64,000 bases of DNA from G963674665 sp963674665 (lineage in GTDB: Bacteria; Desulfobacterota; Desulfovibrionia; Desulfovibrionales; Desulfovibrionaceae). How positions within the stretch are numbered: position 1 is the stretch's first letter; every line of letters starts with the position of its first letter. The notes below the pieces were generated by a model. It had not been told where the DNA came from and searched no databases. It worked only from the letters and a program-made list of their open reading frames with translations. Below are positions 1-9,563 of this stretch, one piece after another. The DNA lies in assembly GCA_963674665.2 (NCBI GenBank), contig CAXXPL010000011.1, positions 568,511-632,510 on the forward strand, in the 5' to 3' direction. Position numbers and translations under genes: made by a program.

Positions 1-1
1 G

Positions 2-888
2 AGACTGAACGAGCATTTGAACGGCATCAGCCAACTGCTCTTTCTGCGCCGCCTGAACGAGGTCATGGCGGCGGACCTGGCGCCCCTGCGCGCGGCCCTC
101 GAGGAGTTGCGCGACCTGCTGTTGTGCAGGAGCAACCTGATGTTCAACCTCACCACATCGGGCAGTGATTTCGCCGCGGTGGCCCCCTTGCTGGACGGGC
201 TGGGCGAATGCCTCCCTGGAAAGGGGAAGGAGCCGCAAGGCAAGGCCTTCGAGACCCTGCTCGGGGAGGGGTATCTTTACCCTGATGGCGAGGCCATGGG
301 GCTGGGCAAGGACAAGGAGGGGCTGATCATCCCGGCCAACGTGAACTTCGTGGCCAGGGGATTCAGTCTGCGGAGCCTGGATACGCGTTCGACGGCGCGG
401 CCCTCGTAGCATCCAGGCTGCTCAGCACAGGCTGGCTCTGGGAAAAGGTCAGGGTGCAGGGAGGGGCCTACGGCGCCTTCAATGTACTGGACAGAATGAA
501 TGGCACCATGTCCTTCGCCTCCTATCGCGATCCCAATGTGGCCAAGACCATTGATATTTTCGACAAAAGCGGTCAATATCTACGTTCAATCATCAGCGAC
601 CGGGGGTTGCTCGAAAAGGGTGTGATAGGAGTCGTGGGAGACATGGACGCCCATCTGCTGCCCGATGCCAAGGGCTTCACCTCCATGTTGCGCTGGCTCG
701 GAAAAGACACTGAAGATATACGACAAGGTATGCGGGAGCAGGTACTGCGGCTGGACCCCGGGCACTTCGAGGTTCTGGCCCAGGCCTGTGAACAGGCTGC
801 GCGGAACGGCATCGTCAGCGTGCTCGGGGCGCGTTCGGCTCTCGATCAATACGCGGTGGAGGGCTGGAGCCTGGAGCGCCTTTTGTAG
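2..888 (+). pseudogene. PreP-like M16C metallopeptidase, C-terminal part, frameshifted
   Basis: This is the C-terminal end of a gene that begins before the window. The first part reads in frame 2 up to the segment NVNFVARGFSL. The homologous continuation (GYAFDGAALVAS, then VRVQGGAYGAF and SYRDPN) reads in frame 1. The second part is typical of the C-terminal domain of presequence-protease-like M16C peptidases, zinc enzymes that degrade free peptides. The catalytic N-terminal half lies outside the window. One missing G near 370-375 (CTG CGG where CTG GCG is expected) would restore the reading frame. No other stop interrupts the corrected frame, so the lesion is either a sequencing error or recent. 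It is followed 57 bp later by the Mla operon. Confidence 0.7.
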
Positions 889-945
889 AGCGCCTTTGGC
901 CGGTGTTTCGCCGGGCCATCGAGACTGTCAAAAGAGAACCAGGAT

Positions 946-2148
946 ATGACCGAAATCCGCGATCCGGAAGAACAACACAGGGAAACGGCGGCAGAAGAGC
1001 CGGATGAGTCCTCGGTGGACGAGTCCTCGAGCTATGGCGCGCCCTCTGTGGAATACCTGGACCAGGGTAACATCAAGATCATCCAGATCGGCGGCAGGCT
1101 GGACTATGAGGGCGTGGCCGGAATCTGGGAGAAGGTGATGCACCTGGCGGACTCCTGCGGCATGGACAAGCTGGTTCTTGATCTCAAGGGCGTGGATTTA
1201 ATGGACATGGCTGGAGCCGGGCTGCTCACTGAGCTGCAGGTGAGGCGCGGCAAGAAGGCCGCGTTCCTGGAAATTCACGATCTGTCCAAGGAATTCCGCC
1301 CCCTGTTGGAGATGTTCGCACCCACCGACTTTGTGGACACCAAGGAGCGCGAGTCTTTCAGCCTGTCCGAAGAGGTGGGGCGTAACGCCTACGCCATCTG
1401 GCTGGACATCGTTGACCTGGTGAGCTTCGTGGGCGAGATGGGGGTGGCGTTGGTCCTGGCCCTGCTCAACCCGCGCAGTATCCGCTGGAAGGATTTCTTC
1501 ACGATCTGCGAGACCGCGGGAGTCAACGCCCTGCCCATCGTGGCCCTGATCGGCTTCCTCATGGGGCTGATCATGGCCTTTCAGTCCGCGGTGCCTTTGC
1601 AGCGATTCGGCGCGGACATCTGGGTGGCCAACCTGCTGACCATCTCCATGGTGCGCGAGCTCGGTCCCCTGGTCACAGCCATTCTGCTGGCCGGGCGTTC
1701 CGGCTCCTCCTTTGCAGCGGAGATCGGCACCATGACTGTGAACGAGGAGGTTGACGCCCTGAACACCATGGGCCTGGACCCGGTGCGGTTCCTTGCCGTG
1801 CCCCGCGTGCTGGGCGCCATGGTCATGACCCCGATCCTTTCCATATTTTTCGTGGTGTTCGCCCTTGTGGGGGGCTCCATCGTTGTCATGCAGTTCGGCT
1901 ACCCCTTTGTGACCTACGTGCTGCGGGTGGAATCGGCCCTGCGCATGGGGGACCTGTGGGGCGGTCTGTTCAAGGCCCTGGTCTTCAGTCTCCTGGTGGC
2001 CGGGATCGGCTGCCACAGGGGGCTTCGTACAGGCCACGGGGCCAGCGCCGTTGGCTCCTCGACCACCTCGGCCGTGGTGACGGGGCTGGTGCTTATCGCG
2101 GTGTCGGACGGCATCCTGGCCGTTGCCTTCTATATTCTCGGATGGTGA
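946..2148 (+). CDS. mlaE: STAS-MlaE fusion, MCE/Mla lipid ABC transporter permease
   Basis: This 400-residue protein is the inner-membrane permease of an MCE (Mla-type) system that moves phospholipids between inner and outer membranes. Residues about 45-140 form a STAS domain (VLDLKGVDLMDMAGAGLL). Residues about 150-400 form the MlaE permease, with several hydrophobic helices and the conserved motif VRELGPLVTAILLAGRSGS. In E. coli the STAS protein MlaB is a separate subunit bound to the ATPase; here it is fused to the permease. The usual STAS phospho-acceptor Ser/Thr position is occupied by MAG. The first 30 residues are acidic and low in complexity. The gene ends 4 bp before the ATPase gene, so the two are surely co-transcribed. 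Confidence 0.9.
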   Translation: MTEIRDPEEQHRETAAEEPDESSVDESSSYGAPSVEYLDQGNIKIIQIGGRLDYEGVAGIWEKVMHLADSCGMDKLVLDLKGVDLMDMAGAGLLTELQVRRGKKAAFLEIHDLSKEFRPLLEMFAPTDFVDTKERESFSLSEEVGRNAYAIWLDIVDLVSFVGEMGVALVLALLNPRSIRWKDFFTICETAGVNALPIVALIGFLMGLIMAFQSAVPLQRFGADIWVANLLTISMVRELGPLVTAILLAGRSGSSFAAEIGTMTVNEEVDALNTMGLDPVRFLAVPRVLGAMVMTPILSIFFVVFALVGGSIVVMQFGYPFVTYVLRVESALRMGDLWGGLFKALVFSLLVAGIGCHRGLRTGHGASAVGSSTTSAVVTGLVLIAVSDGILAVAFYILGW

Positions 2149-2152
2149 CCTG

Positions 2153-2941
2153 ATGGACCAGCGGGGAGGCAGAGGAACATCCAGGCGGGACCGCAAGGGG
2201 CCCATCATCCAGGTTCGGGACCTGGTCATCGGCTATAGCGAGGTGCCCATTCTCAGGGATCTGAGTTTCGACGTGCAGCGGGGTGAGGTGTTCGTCATTC
2301 TCGGGGGTTCGGGCTGCGGCAAGAGCACGTTGCTCAAAAACATGATCGGGTTGTACGACCCCCTGGAAGGTTCCGTCGTCATCGACGGCGACGACATGGT
2401 GGGCGCGGACTCCAGGACCAGGACGCGCATCCTGCGTAAGATCGGCGTCACGTACCAGTCCAGCGCATTGTTCGGGTCCATGACCCTTATGGAGAACGTG
2501 CGGCTCCCCATGGAGGAGTTCACGGACCTGCCCGAGGACACCATGGACCTGATGAGCCGAATGAAGCTTTCTTTGGTCGGTCTTTTAGGCTATGAGCACC
2601 ACATGCCGTCGGAACTTTCGGGGGGGATGCAGAAGCGCGCCGCCATGGCCCGGGCCATGGCTCTCGATCCCATGCTTATTTTTCTGGACGAGCCCTCGGC
2701 CGGGCTGGATCCCATAACCTCGGCCGGTTTGGACAAGCTCATGCTGACTCTGCGGGACAGCCTGGGCATCACCTTTGTCATCGTCTCGCATGAACTGCCC
2801 AGCATTTACAGCATAGCTGACCGGGTGATAATGCTGGACAAACGCGCCAAGACTATAATTGCCGAAGGCAACCCCATCGATTTGCGTGACAATTCGGACA
2901 ACCCCCAGGTGAGGCGTTTTTTCAATCGCGAACCGGACTGA
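2153..2941 (+). CDS. mlaF: MlaF-like ABC transporter ATPase
   Basis: This 262-residue ATP-binding subunit powers the MCE lipid transporter. It shows Walker A (GGSGCGKST), the signature LSGGMQKRAAMARA, Walker B (LIFLDEPSAG) and a switch histidine (IVSHEL). A TTG at 2123 would lie inside mlaE, so the ATG at 2153 is preferred. It lies 4 bp after the mlaE stop and matches the length of family members. It stands between permease and MCE genes in the standard mlaE-mlaF-mlaD order. Confidence 0.9.
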   Translation: MDQRGGRGTSRRDRKGPIIQVRDLVIGYSEVPILRDLSFDVQRGEVFVILGGSGCGKSTLLKNMIGLYDPLEGSVVIDGDDMVGADSRTRTRILRKIGVTYQSSALFGSMTLMENVRLPMEEFTDLPEDTMDLMSRMKLSLVGLLGYEHHMPSELSGGMQKRAAMARAMALDPMLIFLDEPSAGLDPITSAGLDKLMLTLRDSLGITFVIVSHELPSIYSIADRVIMLDKRAKTIIAEGNPIDLRDNSDNPQVRRFFNREPD

Positions 2942-2956
2942 TATCTGGAATCACGG

Positions 2957-4135
2957 ATGCCTACGAAGAAAACCTACTTCAAGATCGGAGTCTTTGTCCT
3001 CACCGGGGTGAGCATCCTCCTGGCAGTCGTCATATTTGTCGGGGGATCCGAGCTGTTGCGCAAGACCATGCCCGCGGAGACCTATTTCAACGAGTCCGTG
3101 CAGGGCCTGGATATCGGCGCGCCGGTCAAGTACCGTGGCGTGGCCGTGGGGCGGGTCAGCAGCATCGGCTTCATCACCAACAAATACGATATCGAGAACA
3201 GGAACTCCCAGGCCTCGCGCTACGTGCTCGTGGAGATGCAGCTCGAGGAAAAACTGATGAAGGATTTCCTGCCCATCAAGAACATCCAGGAGCGGCTGAA
3301 GAAGATCGTGGACCTGGGGCTGCGCATCCGGCTCACCACCCAGGGGCTCACCGGCGTGGCCTTCCTGGAGATCAACTTTTTCGATCCCACCACCAATCCG
3401 GCCCTGCCCATAGACTGGGAGCCGGACGTCCTGTATTTCCCTTCCGCGCCCAGCACCATGAGCCGCCTTGAATCGGCTCTGGAGGCCGTGGGGGGCGTGA
3501 TGCGCGACCTGGAACGGGTGAATTTCGAGCAGTTCGCCAACTCCATCGACGGACTGCTGCAGACCATGGACAAGGCCCTTCAGGAGGCCAATGTCCAGGA
3601 CATCGGCGAGCTCGTGGTCCAGGACCTGGCCGAGGTCAAGGCCATCCTCAAGCGGGTGCGGGTGATCCTGGACGATCCAAAGACAGAGCAGCTCATCCCC
3701 AACGCCACGGACGCGGCGGCCAGCGCCAAGCGCATACTCGAGGGTTCGGAAAAGAAGGTCGTGGCCGCGGTGGAGGCCATCAAGGAGGCCGCGGTGAAGT
3801 TCCAGCACACCGCGGACAACCTGGACAAGCTCCTGGCCAACCCGGCGTTGACCAAGTCGGCGGACAAGCTGCCCGGAACCCTGGAGAACGTGGAGGCCGC
3901 CTCGGTGAAGATCCGCCGCAGCGCCACGGAACTCGACCGACTCCTGCGCGGCATCAACACGCTCATGCAGGAGCAGGGGGGCAACATCGGGGCCATCGTG
4001 GAGAACGTCAAGGCCCTGGTGGAGAGTTTCAACAACCTGGTCACGGACGTGGAGCGCCAGCCCTCGCGGCTGTTGTTCGCAGCGCCCCCGAACAAGGTGG
4101 ACATGGATAAACTGCCGGTCAAGGAAGAACAATGA
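2957..4135 (+). CDS. mlaD: MlaD-like MCE-domain periplasmic lipid-binding protein
   Basis: This 392-residue MCE protein carries lipid through the periplasm. An N-terminal membrane anchor spans residues about 7-30 (IGVFVLTGVSILLAVVIFVGG). The MCE domain follows (about 40-125, with GLDIGAPVKYRGVAVGRV). A long helical tail (about 170-390) is predicted to extend or oligomerise, as in PqiB/YebT-like or long MlaD proteins. E. coli MlaD has 183 residues, so this is the long form common in delta-proteobacteria. The stop overlaps the start of the next gene by 4 bp (ATGA), which supports one operon. Confidence 0.88.
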   Translation: MPTKKTYFKIGVFVLTGVSILLAVVIFVGGSELLRKTMPAETYFNESVQGLDIGAPVKYRGVAVGRVSSIGFITNKYDIENRNSQASRYVLVEMQLEEKLMKDFLPIKNIQERLKKIVDLGLRIRLTTQGLTGVAFLEINFFDPTTNPALPIDWEPDVLYFPSAPSTMSRLESALEAVGGVMRDLERVNFEQFANSIDGLLQTMDKALQEANVQDIGELVVQDLAEVKAILKRVRVILDDPKTEQLIPNATDAAASAKRILEGSEKKVVAAVEAIKEAAVKFQHTADNLDKLLANPALTKSADKLPGTLENVEAASVKIRRSATELDRLLRGINTLMQEQGGNIGAIVENVKALVESFNNLVTDVERQPSRLLFAAPPNKVDMDKLPVKEEQ

Positions 4136-4779
4136 CATCAAGGCTCACCCTCGTGGCTCTGGCAGGCGTTCTGATGCTGTCCATGCTGGGCTGTTCCAGC
4201 GGAGGAGGGGGCGGTTTGCTGGAGCAACCCGATCCCGTGAAGCGCTATTATGTTCTCGCGGCCCAACGTCAGGGTGGGAGTTGCGGCACCAGCGACAAGG
4301 GAGTGCTTTCGGTGCGCAGGACGAACGTGGCGCCCAGCTACGCCTCCAGGGAACTGGTGTACCGCGTGGGACCCGAGGCCTACACCAAGGATTACTACAA
4401 TCTGTTGCTGGTGCAGCCCAATGACCAGCTCACCGAGACCTTGACCTCCTGGCTCACGGCGAGCGGGCTGTTCAGACACGTGACCCCGGCACAGAGCGCG
4501 CTCAGGCCGGACTATATCCTGGAATCGTCCATACTCAAGCTGTACGGCGATTTCAGCGCGCAAGGCTCGGCCAAGGCCGTGCTCGAGGCGCAGTTCTTTC
4601 TGCTCAAGGACGATATGGCGCAGTACAACGTGCTGTTCTGTCATGATTATTCGGAGGAAGTGACGTTTGGCGATCGTTCGCCGGAAGGGTTGATCAAGGC
4701 CATGAATCAGGGCTTGTCCGCCATATTCCAACGCCTGGAAGCGGACATGGCCGAGGCTCTGGCCAGGGATGCTTCCTGA
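4132..4779 (+). CDS. ABC-type transport auxiliary lipoprotein (PqiC/ABC_trans_aux type)
   Basis: This 215-residue protein has a lipoprotein signal peptide with lipobox LSMLGC, so it is anchored through Cys21. The body (DPVKRYYVLAA, then a repeated alpha/beta pattern and LTSWLTASGLF) resembles the ABC_trans_aux family (PF03886, PqiC/YmbA). Members of that family accompany MCE operons and probably act at the outer membrane. It overlaps mlaD by 4 bp and is the last gene of the operon. No MlaC-like soluble shuttle is encoded here, so this lipoprotein may replace it; that role is inferred. Confidence 0.8.
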   Translation: MTSRLTLVALAGVLMLSMLGCSSGGGGGLLEQPDPVKRYYVLAAQRQGGSCGTSDKGVLSVRRTNVAPSYASRELVYRVGPEAYTKDYYNLLLVQPNDQLTETLTSWLTASGLFRHVTPAQSALRPDYILESSILKLYGDFSAQGSAKAVLEAQFFLLKDDMAQYNVLFCHDYSEEVTFGDRSPEGLIKAMNQGLSAIFQRLEADMAEALARDAS

Positions 4780-4831
4780 GACCTGGGGCGTCACCCACGG
4801 CGCCGGATTCCACAACGAAGAGGGGTGTCTT

Positions 4832-5971
4832 ATGAAATGTCGCGTTCTTTTTGCCAGTCTGTTGGTCTTTTTGCTCTCCGCCAGCCTGAGCCTTGCCGCC
4901 GAACCCATCAAGCTCGGTGCGGTGTTCTCCATCACCGGACCGGCCTCCTTCCTGGGGGAACCCGAGAAGAACACCGTGGAGCTCGCCGTGGAAATCGTGA
5001 ACCAGAATGGCGGGGTCCTTGGCCGCCCTCTGGAAGCCATCATCTATGATGACGAGACCGACGTGAACAAGTGCGTGCTCAACGTGGACAAGCTGCTGCG
5101 CAAGGACAAGGTGGTGGCGGTCATGGGCCCCACCACCTCGGGCAATACTCTGGCCGTACTCATGAAGGCCGATCAGCACAAGATCCCCATGATGTCCTGC
5201 GCCTCTGCCGACAAGATCGTCAAACCCCTCAAGCCCTTTGTTTTCAAGAACACGCCGTCCGATCGCTTCGCCGTGCTCAGGATTCTCGATCACTGCAAGG
5301 CCCGGGGCTACAAGAAGATCGCCGCCATCACCGTGTCCGACGGCTTCGGCCAGGCGGGCCGCACCTTCATTCAGGAACTGGTTCCGGCCGAGGGCTTCGA
5401 GCTGGTGGCCGATGAGGTCTACGCTCCCAAGGATACGGACATGACCGCGCAGCTCACCAAGATCAAGAGTCAGAACCCCGACGCCATCATCTGCTGGGGC
5501 ACCAACCCCGGACCCGCGGTCATCGCGCGTAACCGCACCCAGCTGGGCATCGACATTCCCCTGTACATGAGCCACGGCGTGGCCTCCAAGAAGTTCATCG
5601 AGCTGGCCGGCGACTCCGCCGAAGGCCTGATGCTCCCCGCGGGGCGGCTCATCGTGGCCGAGCACCTGCCCGAGGACAATCCCCAGAAGGCCGTGCTCAT
5701 GAAGTACAAGACCATGTACGAGGAGCGCTACAAGAGCGCCGTGTCCACCTTTGGCGGGCACGGCTGGGACGCGGTCATGCTTCTGGCCGCGGCCATCGAG
5801 ATCGCTGGCTCCGACGACCCCGCCGCCATCCGCGACGGCCTGGAGAAGATCAAGAATCATGTGGGTACCGCGGGCATCTACAACATGTCCGCCGAGGATC
5901 ACAACGGTCTGGATGAGACCGCCTTCACCATGATCAAGATCGAGAACGGCGACTGGAAGATCATTGAGTAG
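4832..5971 (+). CDS. livK: Branched-chain amino-acid ABC transporter substrate-binding protein
   Basis: This 379-residue periplasmic binding protein has a signal peptide (CRVLFASLLVFLLSASLSLA, cleaved after LAA) and a type I periplasmic fold starting EPIKLGAVFSITGPAS. It is the ligand receptor of the livKHMGF transporter that follows. ATG 4832 is chosen because the AGAGGGG ribosome site lies about 7 nt upstream; an in-frame upstream codon at 4769 would overlap the lipoprotein gene. The ligand cannot be read from sequence. Leucine, isoleucine and valine are typical, but relatives bind amides or aromatic acids, and a phenylacetate-type CoA ligase lies downstream. Confidence 0.88.
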   Translation: MKCRVLFASLLVFLLSASLSLAAEPIKLGAVFSITGPASFLGEPEKNTVELAVEIVNQNGGVLGRPLEAIIYDDETDVNKCVLNVDKLLRKDKVVAVMGPTTSGNTLAVLMKADQHKIPMMSCASADKIVKPLKPFVFKNTPSDRFAVLRILDHCKARGYKKIAAITVSDGFGQAGRTFIQELVPAEGFELVADEVYAPKDTDMTAQLTKIKSQNPDAIICWGTNPGPAVIARNRTQLGIDIPLYMSHGVASKKFIELAGDSAEGLMLPAGRLIVAEHLPEDNPQKAVLMKYKTMYEERYKSAVSTFGGHGWDAVMLLAAAIEIAGSDDPAAIRDGLEKIKNHVGTAGIYNMSAEDHNGLDETAFTMIKIENGDWKIIE

Positions 5972-6024
5972 CGGCCCAGCTTGACAAGACGCCCTTCAAG
6001 GGCTCAAAAGAACGAAAAAAACAT

Positions 6025-6057
6025 GCCGGGGACAGCCTGCACAGGGCTCTCCCCGGC
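6025..6057 (+). promoter_or_regulatory. Hairpin between livK and livH
   Basis: An inverted repeat (GCCGGGGA / TCCCCGGC, then AGCC / GGCT, one C-C mismatch, 7-nt loop) lies in the 152-bp gap between the binding-protein gene and the permease. It is not followed by a T-run, so it is probably a 3'-end stabiliser or partial attenuator that gives excess binding protein over membrane subunits. That pattern is common in binding-protein operons. Confidence 0.5.
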
Positions 6058-6123
6058 GATTTCCCACTGCCGCCCGATACCCCGGAACATCCAATCCTTT
6101 AGCGGAGCACGACCACCCGAACC

Positions 6124-7005
6124 ATGACCGTGTCCAGTCTTCTGCAATACCTGATTTCAGGACTCACAGTCGGCGCGACCTATGGTCTCACCGGCCTGGG
6201 GTTCACAATAATTTTCAACACCACCGGTATCATCAACTTCGCGCAGGGCGAGTTCGTCATGCTCGGGGGCATGCTCAGCGTGTATTTCAACGCCGGGCTG
6301 GGCCTCCCCCTGGCCCTGTCCGTGCTTCTGGCCATCGTGGTCACCACCATTGTGGGCGCCTTTATCGAGCGGTTCACCATCCGGCCGGTGCGAAAGGCCG
6401 GGGCCATCGAGCTGATCATCATCACCATCGGGCTGTCCATCGTGATCAGGGGCGTGGCCATGCTGCTCTGGGGCAAGGACACATTCGCGCTGCCGCCGTT
6501 TTCCGGCAACACACCCATCCCCCTGCTCGGTGCCACGCTGCTCCCACAAAGCCTGTGGATTCTGGGCATATCCATGCTGCTGCTCCTTGCCCTGAAGCTC
6601 ATCTTCAGCAAGACGCTCTTCGGCAAGGCCATGCTCGCCTGCTCCCATAATCCCAAGGCCGCGTACCTGGTGGGCGTGGACGTGTCGCGCATGGTCATGT
6701 ACTCGTTCATGATCTCCGCCACTGTCGGAGCCATCGGCGGCACCATCCTCGCCCCCATCACCCTGACCTCCTATGACAAGGGCATCCTGCTCGGGCTCAA
6801 GGGCTTTGCGGCCTGCATCCTGGGCGGACTGGGCAATCCCTTTGGCGCCGCTGCCGGTGGCCTTATCCTGGGGGTGCTGGAGTCCTTCGGCGCGGGGTTC
6901 ATCTCTTCGGCCTACAAGGACGCCTTCGCGTTCATCATCCTGTTGTTGCTGCTCTTCGTGAAACCGTCGGGTCTGTTCGGCAAAGCAAGCGCCAAGCGCG
7001 TATGA
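6124..7005 (+). CDS. livH: Branched-chain amino-acid ABC transporter permease LivH
   Basis: This 293-residue inner-membrane permease has about eight hydrophobic helices. Typical LivH features are the N-terminal GLTVGATYGLTGLGFTII, the motif NFAQGEFVMLGG, and GLKGFAACILGGLGNPFGA near the C-terminus. It pairs with LivM to form the channel. It lies 152 bp after livK and 13 bp before livM in one operon. Confidence 0.9.
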   Translation: MTVSSLLQYLISGLTVGATYGLTGLGFTIIFNTTGIINFAQGEFVMLGGMLSVYFNAGLGLPLALSVLLAIVVTTIVGAFIERFTIRPVRKAGAIELIIITIGLSIVIRGVAMLLWGKDTFALPPFSGNTPIPLLGATLLPQSLWILGISMLLLLALKLIFSKTLFGKAMLACSHNPKAAYLVGVDVSRMVMYSFMISATVGAIGGTILAPITLTSYDKGILLGLKGFAACILGGLGNPFGAAAGGLILGVLESFGAGFISSAYKDAFAFIILLLLLFVKPSGLFGKASAKRV

Positions 7006-7018
7006 CAAGGGGCAGGGC

Positions 7019-8005
7019 ATGAGCCAATTCAAACATTCGCTGCTCCCGGTCCTCGGCTTTCTGGTTTTGCTGCTGGCGCTGCCACACTGCCTGGCCAACG
7101 ACTACTACGTGAGCGTACTGCTGATCTCGGCAATCAACGCCATCATCGTTGTGGGGCTGAACCTGCTCATGGGGTACGCCGGTCAGATCTCCCTGGGGCA
7201 TGCGGCGTTCTACGGCCTGGCCGCGTACATCAGCGGCATCGCCACCACCACCTACATGCTGCCCATCTGGGCCGGCGGGCTCATCGCCCTGGTCCTGGTC
7301 TGTGTGGTGGCCTTTCTCATAGGCATTCCCACCCTGAAGCTCTCAGGCCATTACCTGGGCATGGCCACCCTTGGTTTTGGGGTGATCGTCTACATCGTGT
7401 TCAACGAGAGTATCGAGATCACCGGCGGCCCTTCCGGATTTGTGGGCATCCCCAGATTTTCGCTGTTCGGTTTCAGCTTTGACTCGGACCTGAGCTACTA
7501 CTATCTCACCGCCACGGTGCTGGCCCTGGTGGTGCTTGCCTCTCTGCATCTGATCCACTCCCGCACGGGGCGGGCCCTGCGGGCCATCCACACCAGCGAG
7601 AAGGCGGCCCAGGTCTCGGGCATCGACATCGCCAAGTACAAGCTGCTGGTGTTCGTACTCTCCGCGCTCTATGCCGGCATAGCGGGGGTGCTCTACGCCC
7701 ACTACCTCTGTTTTGTGGCGCCCAGCTCCTTTGGCTTCTCCTTTTCAGTGGTCCTGGTGACCATGGTGGTGCTCGGCGGCATGTCCTCCATCTGGGGAGC
7801 CGTGGTGGGCGCGTTCTTCCTCACCGTGCTCCCGCAGTTCCTGCACGTGTTCGAGAAGTTCGAGACCCTGATCTTCGGCTCCATCCTGGTACTCAGCATG
7901 ATGTTCATGCCCACCGGCCTGGTGGGGGGGATAGGCAAGCTGCGGCAGCTTTTACAGCGACGCCGCAAGGCGCAGCTGGAGGCCGGGGAGGTGCACCGTG
8001 GCTGA
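7019..8005 (+). CDS. livM: Branched-chain amino-acid ABC transporter permease LivM
   Basis: This 328-residue second permease has LivM hallmarks: NLLMGYAGQISLGHAAFYG, GRALRAIHTSEKAAQVSGID (the cytoplasmic coupling loop) and GGMSSIWGAVVGA. It forms the heterodimeric channel with LivH. A start at ATG 7019 leaves 13 bp after livH with GGGGCAGG as ribosome site. The C-terminus overlaps the GTG start of livG by 8 bp. Confidence 0.9.
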   Translation: MSQFKHSLLPVLGFLVLLLALPHCLANDYYVSVLLISAINAIIVVGLNLLMGYAGQISLGHAAFYGLAAYISGIATTTYMLPIWAGGLIALVLVCVVAFLIGIPTLKLSGHYLGMATLGFGVIVYIVFNESIEITGGPSGFVGIPRFSLFGFSFDSDLSYYYLTATVLALVVLASLHLIHSRTGRALRAIHTSEKAAQVSGIDIAKYKLLVFVLSALYAGIAGVLYAHYLCFVAPSSFGFSFSVVLVTMVVLGGMSSIWGAVVGAFFLTVLPQFLHVFEKFETLIFGSILVLSMMFMPTGLVGGIGKLRQLLQRRRKAQLEAGEVHRG

Positions 8006-8804
8006 CATCCTCCTCGATTGCCGCGACGTGGTGGTACGCTTCGGCGGTGTGTATGCCCTGAACCACGTGGACTTCAGCGCCCCCAAAGGCGAGATCAGCG
8101 CCATTATCGGTCCCAACGGCGCGGGAAAGACCACATTGCTCAATGCCATCACAGGCCTCGTGCCCATGCAGCAGGGAGACATCTCCCTGGCAGGCAGGGA
8201 GATCACCAAGGCCCCCACCTGGAAGCGAGGCAAGGCCGGCGTTGTCAGGACCTTTCAGAACCTGGAGATATTTACCAACATGAGCGTGCTGGAAAACGTC
8301 ATGACCGGCGCGCACCGCAATATCCGCTACAACATGCTGGACGCGTTGTTCAAGACGCCGCGCTATCACAGGGCCGAACGGCTGTGCAGGGAGGACGCCC
8401 GGGAGCGCTTGGCCTTTGTGGGGCTGGAGGGCAAGGAGGACGCCGTGGCCGCTGACATGGCCTTTGGAAACCAGCGTCTCCTGGAATTGGCCCGCGCACT
8501 GGCAGCCAAGCCCGATCTCCTGCTGCTGGACGAACCGGCCGCCGGACTGAACATGAAGGAGACCCGCACCCTTGGCAAACTTATCCGCCGCATCAAGGAC
8601 GAGCTGGATATCAGCATCGTTCTGGTGGAGCACGACATGGACCTGATCATGGGCATCAGCGACAGCGTCACGGTGCTGCAGTTCGGACAACTGCTGGCCA
8701 AGGGCACGCCGAGTGAAATACAGAGGAACCCCGAGGTCATCGCCGCCTACCTGGGCGAGGATGACGAGGAAGAGGCGGTGGCGGACAACGGAGACGTGGC
8801 ATGA
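7998..8804 (+). CDS. livG: Branched-chain amino-acid ABC transporter ATPase LivG
   Basis: This 268-residue ATPase has Walker A (GPNGAGKTT), Walker B (LLLLDEPAAG) and a switch histidine (LVEHDMDL). The signature region is divergent: FGNQRLLELARAL in place of LSxGQ, which is normal for LivG. It starts with GTG inside the end of livM (8-bp overlap) and overlaps livF by 4 bp, showing translational coupling. The acidic C-terminal tail (DDEEEAVADNGD) is longer than in E. coli LivG. Confidence 0.9.
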   Translation: MADILLDCRDVVVRFGGVYALNHVDFSAPKGEISAIIGPNGAGKTTLLNAITGLVPMQQGDISLAGREITKAPTWKRGKAGVVRTFQNLEIFTNMSVLENVMTGAHRNIRYNMLDALFKTPRYHRAERLCREDARERLAFVGLEGKEDAVAADMAFGNQRLLELARALAAKPDLLLLDEPAAGLNMKETRTLGKLIRRIKDELDISIVLVEHDMDLIMGISDSVTVLQFGQLLAKGTPSEIQRNPEVIAAYLGEDDEEEAVADNGDVA

Positions 8805-9526
8805 TCATCTGCAAGAACCTCGACGTTTTCTACGGAAAGATCCACGCCATCCGCAACGTCTCCCTGCACGTGCGAAAGGGCGAAATCGTTGCGCTCATCG
8901 GCGGCAACGGAGCGGGAAAGACCACGCTACTGACCACAATCTCCGGCATCAACCGCCCCTCCACTGGAAGCATCGTGTGCCTGGAAAGGGACCTCACCCG
9001 GCTCTCTCCGGACAAGATCGTGGCCTTGGGCGTGTCCCACGTGCCCGAGGGGCGTCTGGTCTTCGGCCCCATGAGTGTTGAGGACAACCTTGCCCTTGGC
9101 GCCTACACCAGGGGGCGCGCCGACAAGGCACAGACACACAAGGATCTGGAGGACATGTACGCCATGTTCCCTGTGTTGTTCGAACGCCGTAAGCAAATGG
9201 CGGGCACCCTGTCCGGCGGGGAACAGCAGATGCTGGCCATGGCTCGGGCCCTCATGGCACGCCCCAAGCTCCTGCTCCTGGACGAGCCGAGCATGGGACT
9301 CGCCCCCCAGATTACAAAGGAAATTTTCAAGCACGTCGTTGCCCTGCGGGGGCAGTACGGCCTCACAGTGCTCCTGGTGGAGCAGAACGCCAAGAGCGCC
9401 CTGCAGATCGCGGACAGGGGTTATGTCCTGGAAACTGGGCGTGTGATCCTGCAAGGACCGGCGGACGAGCTGCTGGCCAACCGCGACGTGCAACGCGCCT
9501 ACCTGGGCAGGGAAGTGGAAGCTTAG
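8801..9526 (+). CDS. livF: Branched-chain amino-acid ABC transporter ATPase LivF
   Basis: This 241-residue second ATPase has Walker A (GGNGAGKTT), LivF-specific VPEGRLVFGPMSVEDNLALG, signature LSGGEQQMLAMARAL and Walker B (LLLLDEPSMGLAP). It forms the nucleotide-binding dimer with LivG and ends the liv operon. A strong hairpin (9564-9602) follows 37 bp downstream. Confidence 0.9.
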   Translation: MIICKNLDVFYGKIHAIRNVSLHVRKGEIVALIGGNGAGKTTLLTTISGINRPSTGSIVCLERDLTRLSPDKIVALGVSHVPEGRLVFGPMSVEDNLALGAYTRGRADKAQTHKDLEDMYAMFPVLFERRKQMAGTLSGGEQQMLAMARALMARPKLLLLDEPSMGLAPQITKEIFKHVVALRGQYGLTVLLVEQNAKSALQIADRGYVLETGRVILQGPADELLANRDVQRAYLGREVEA

Positions 9527-9563
9527 CGGAGCGATGAAAGAAAAGGATTTAATGGGAAAACCT

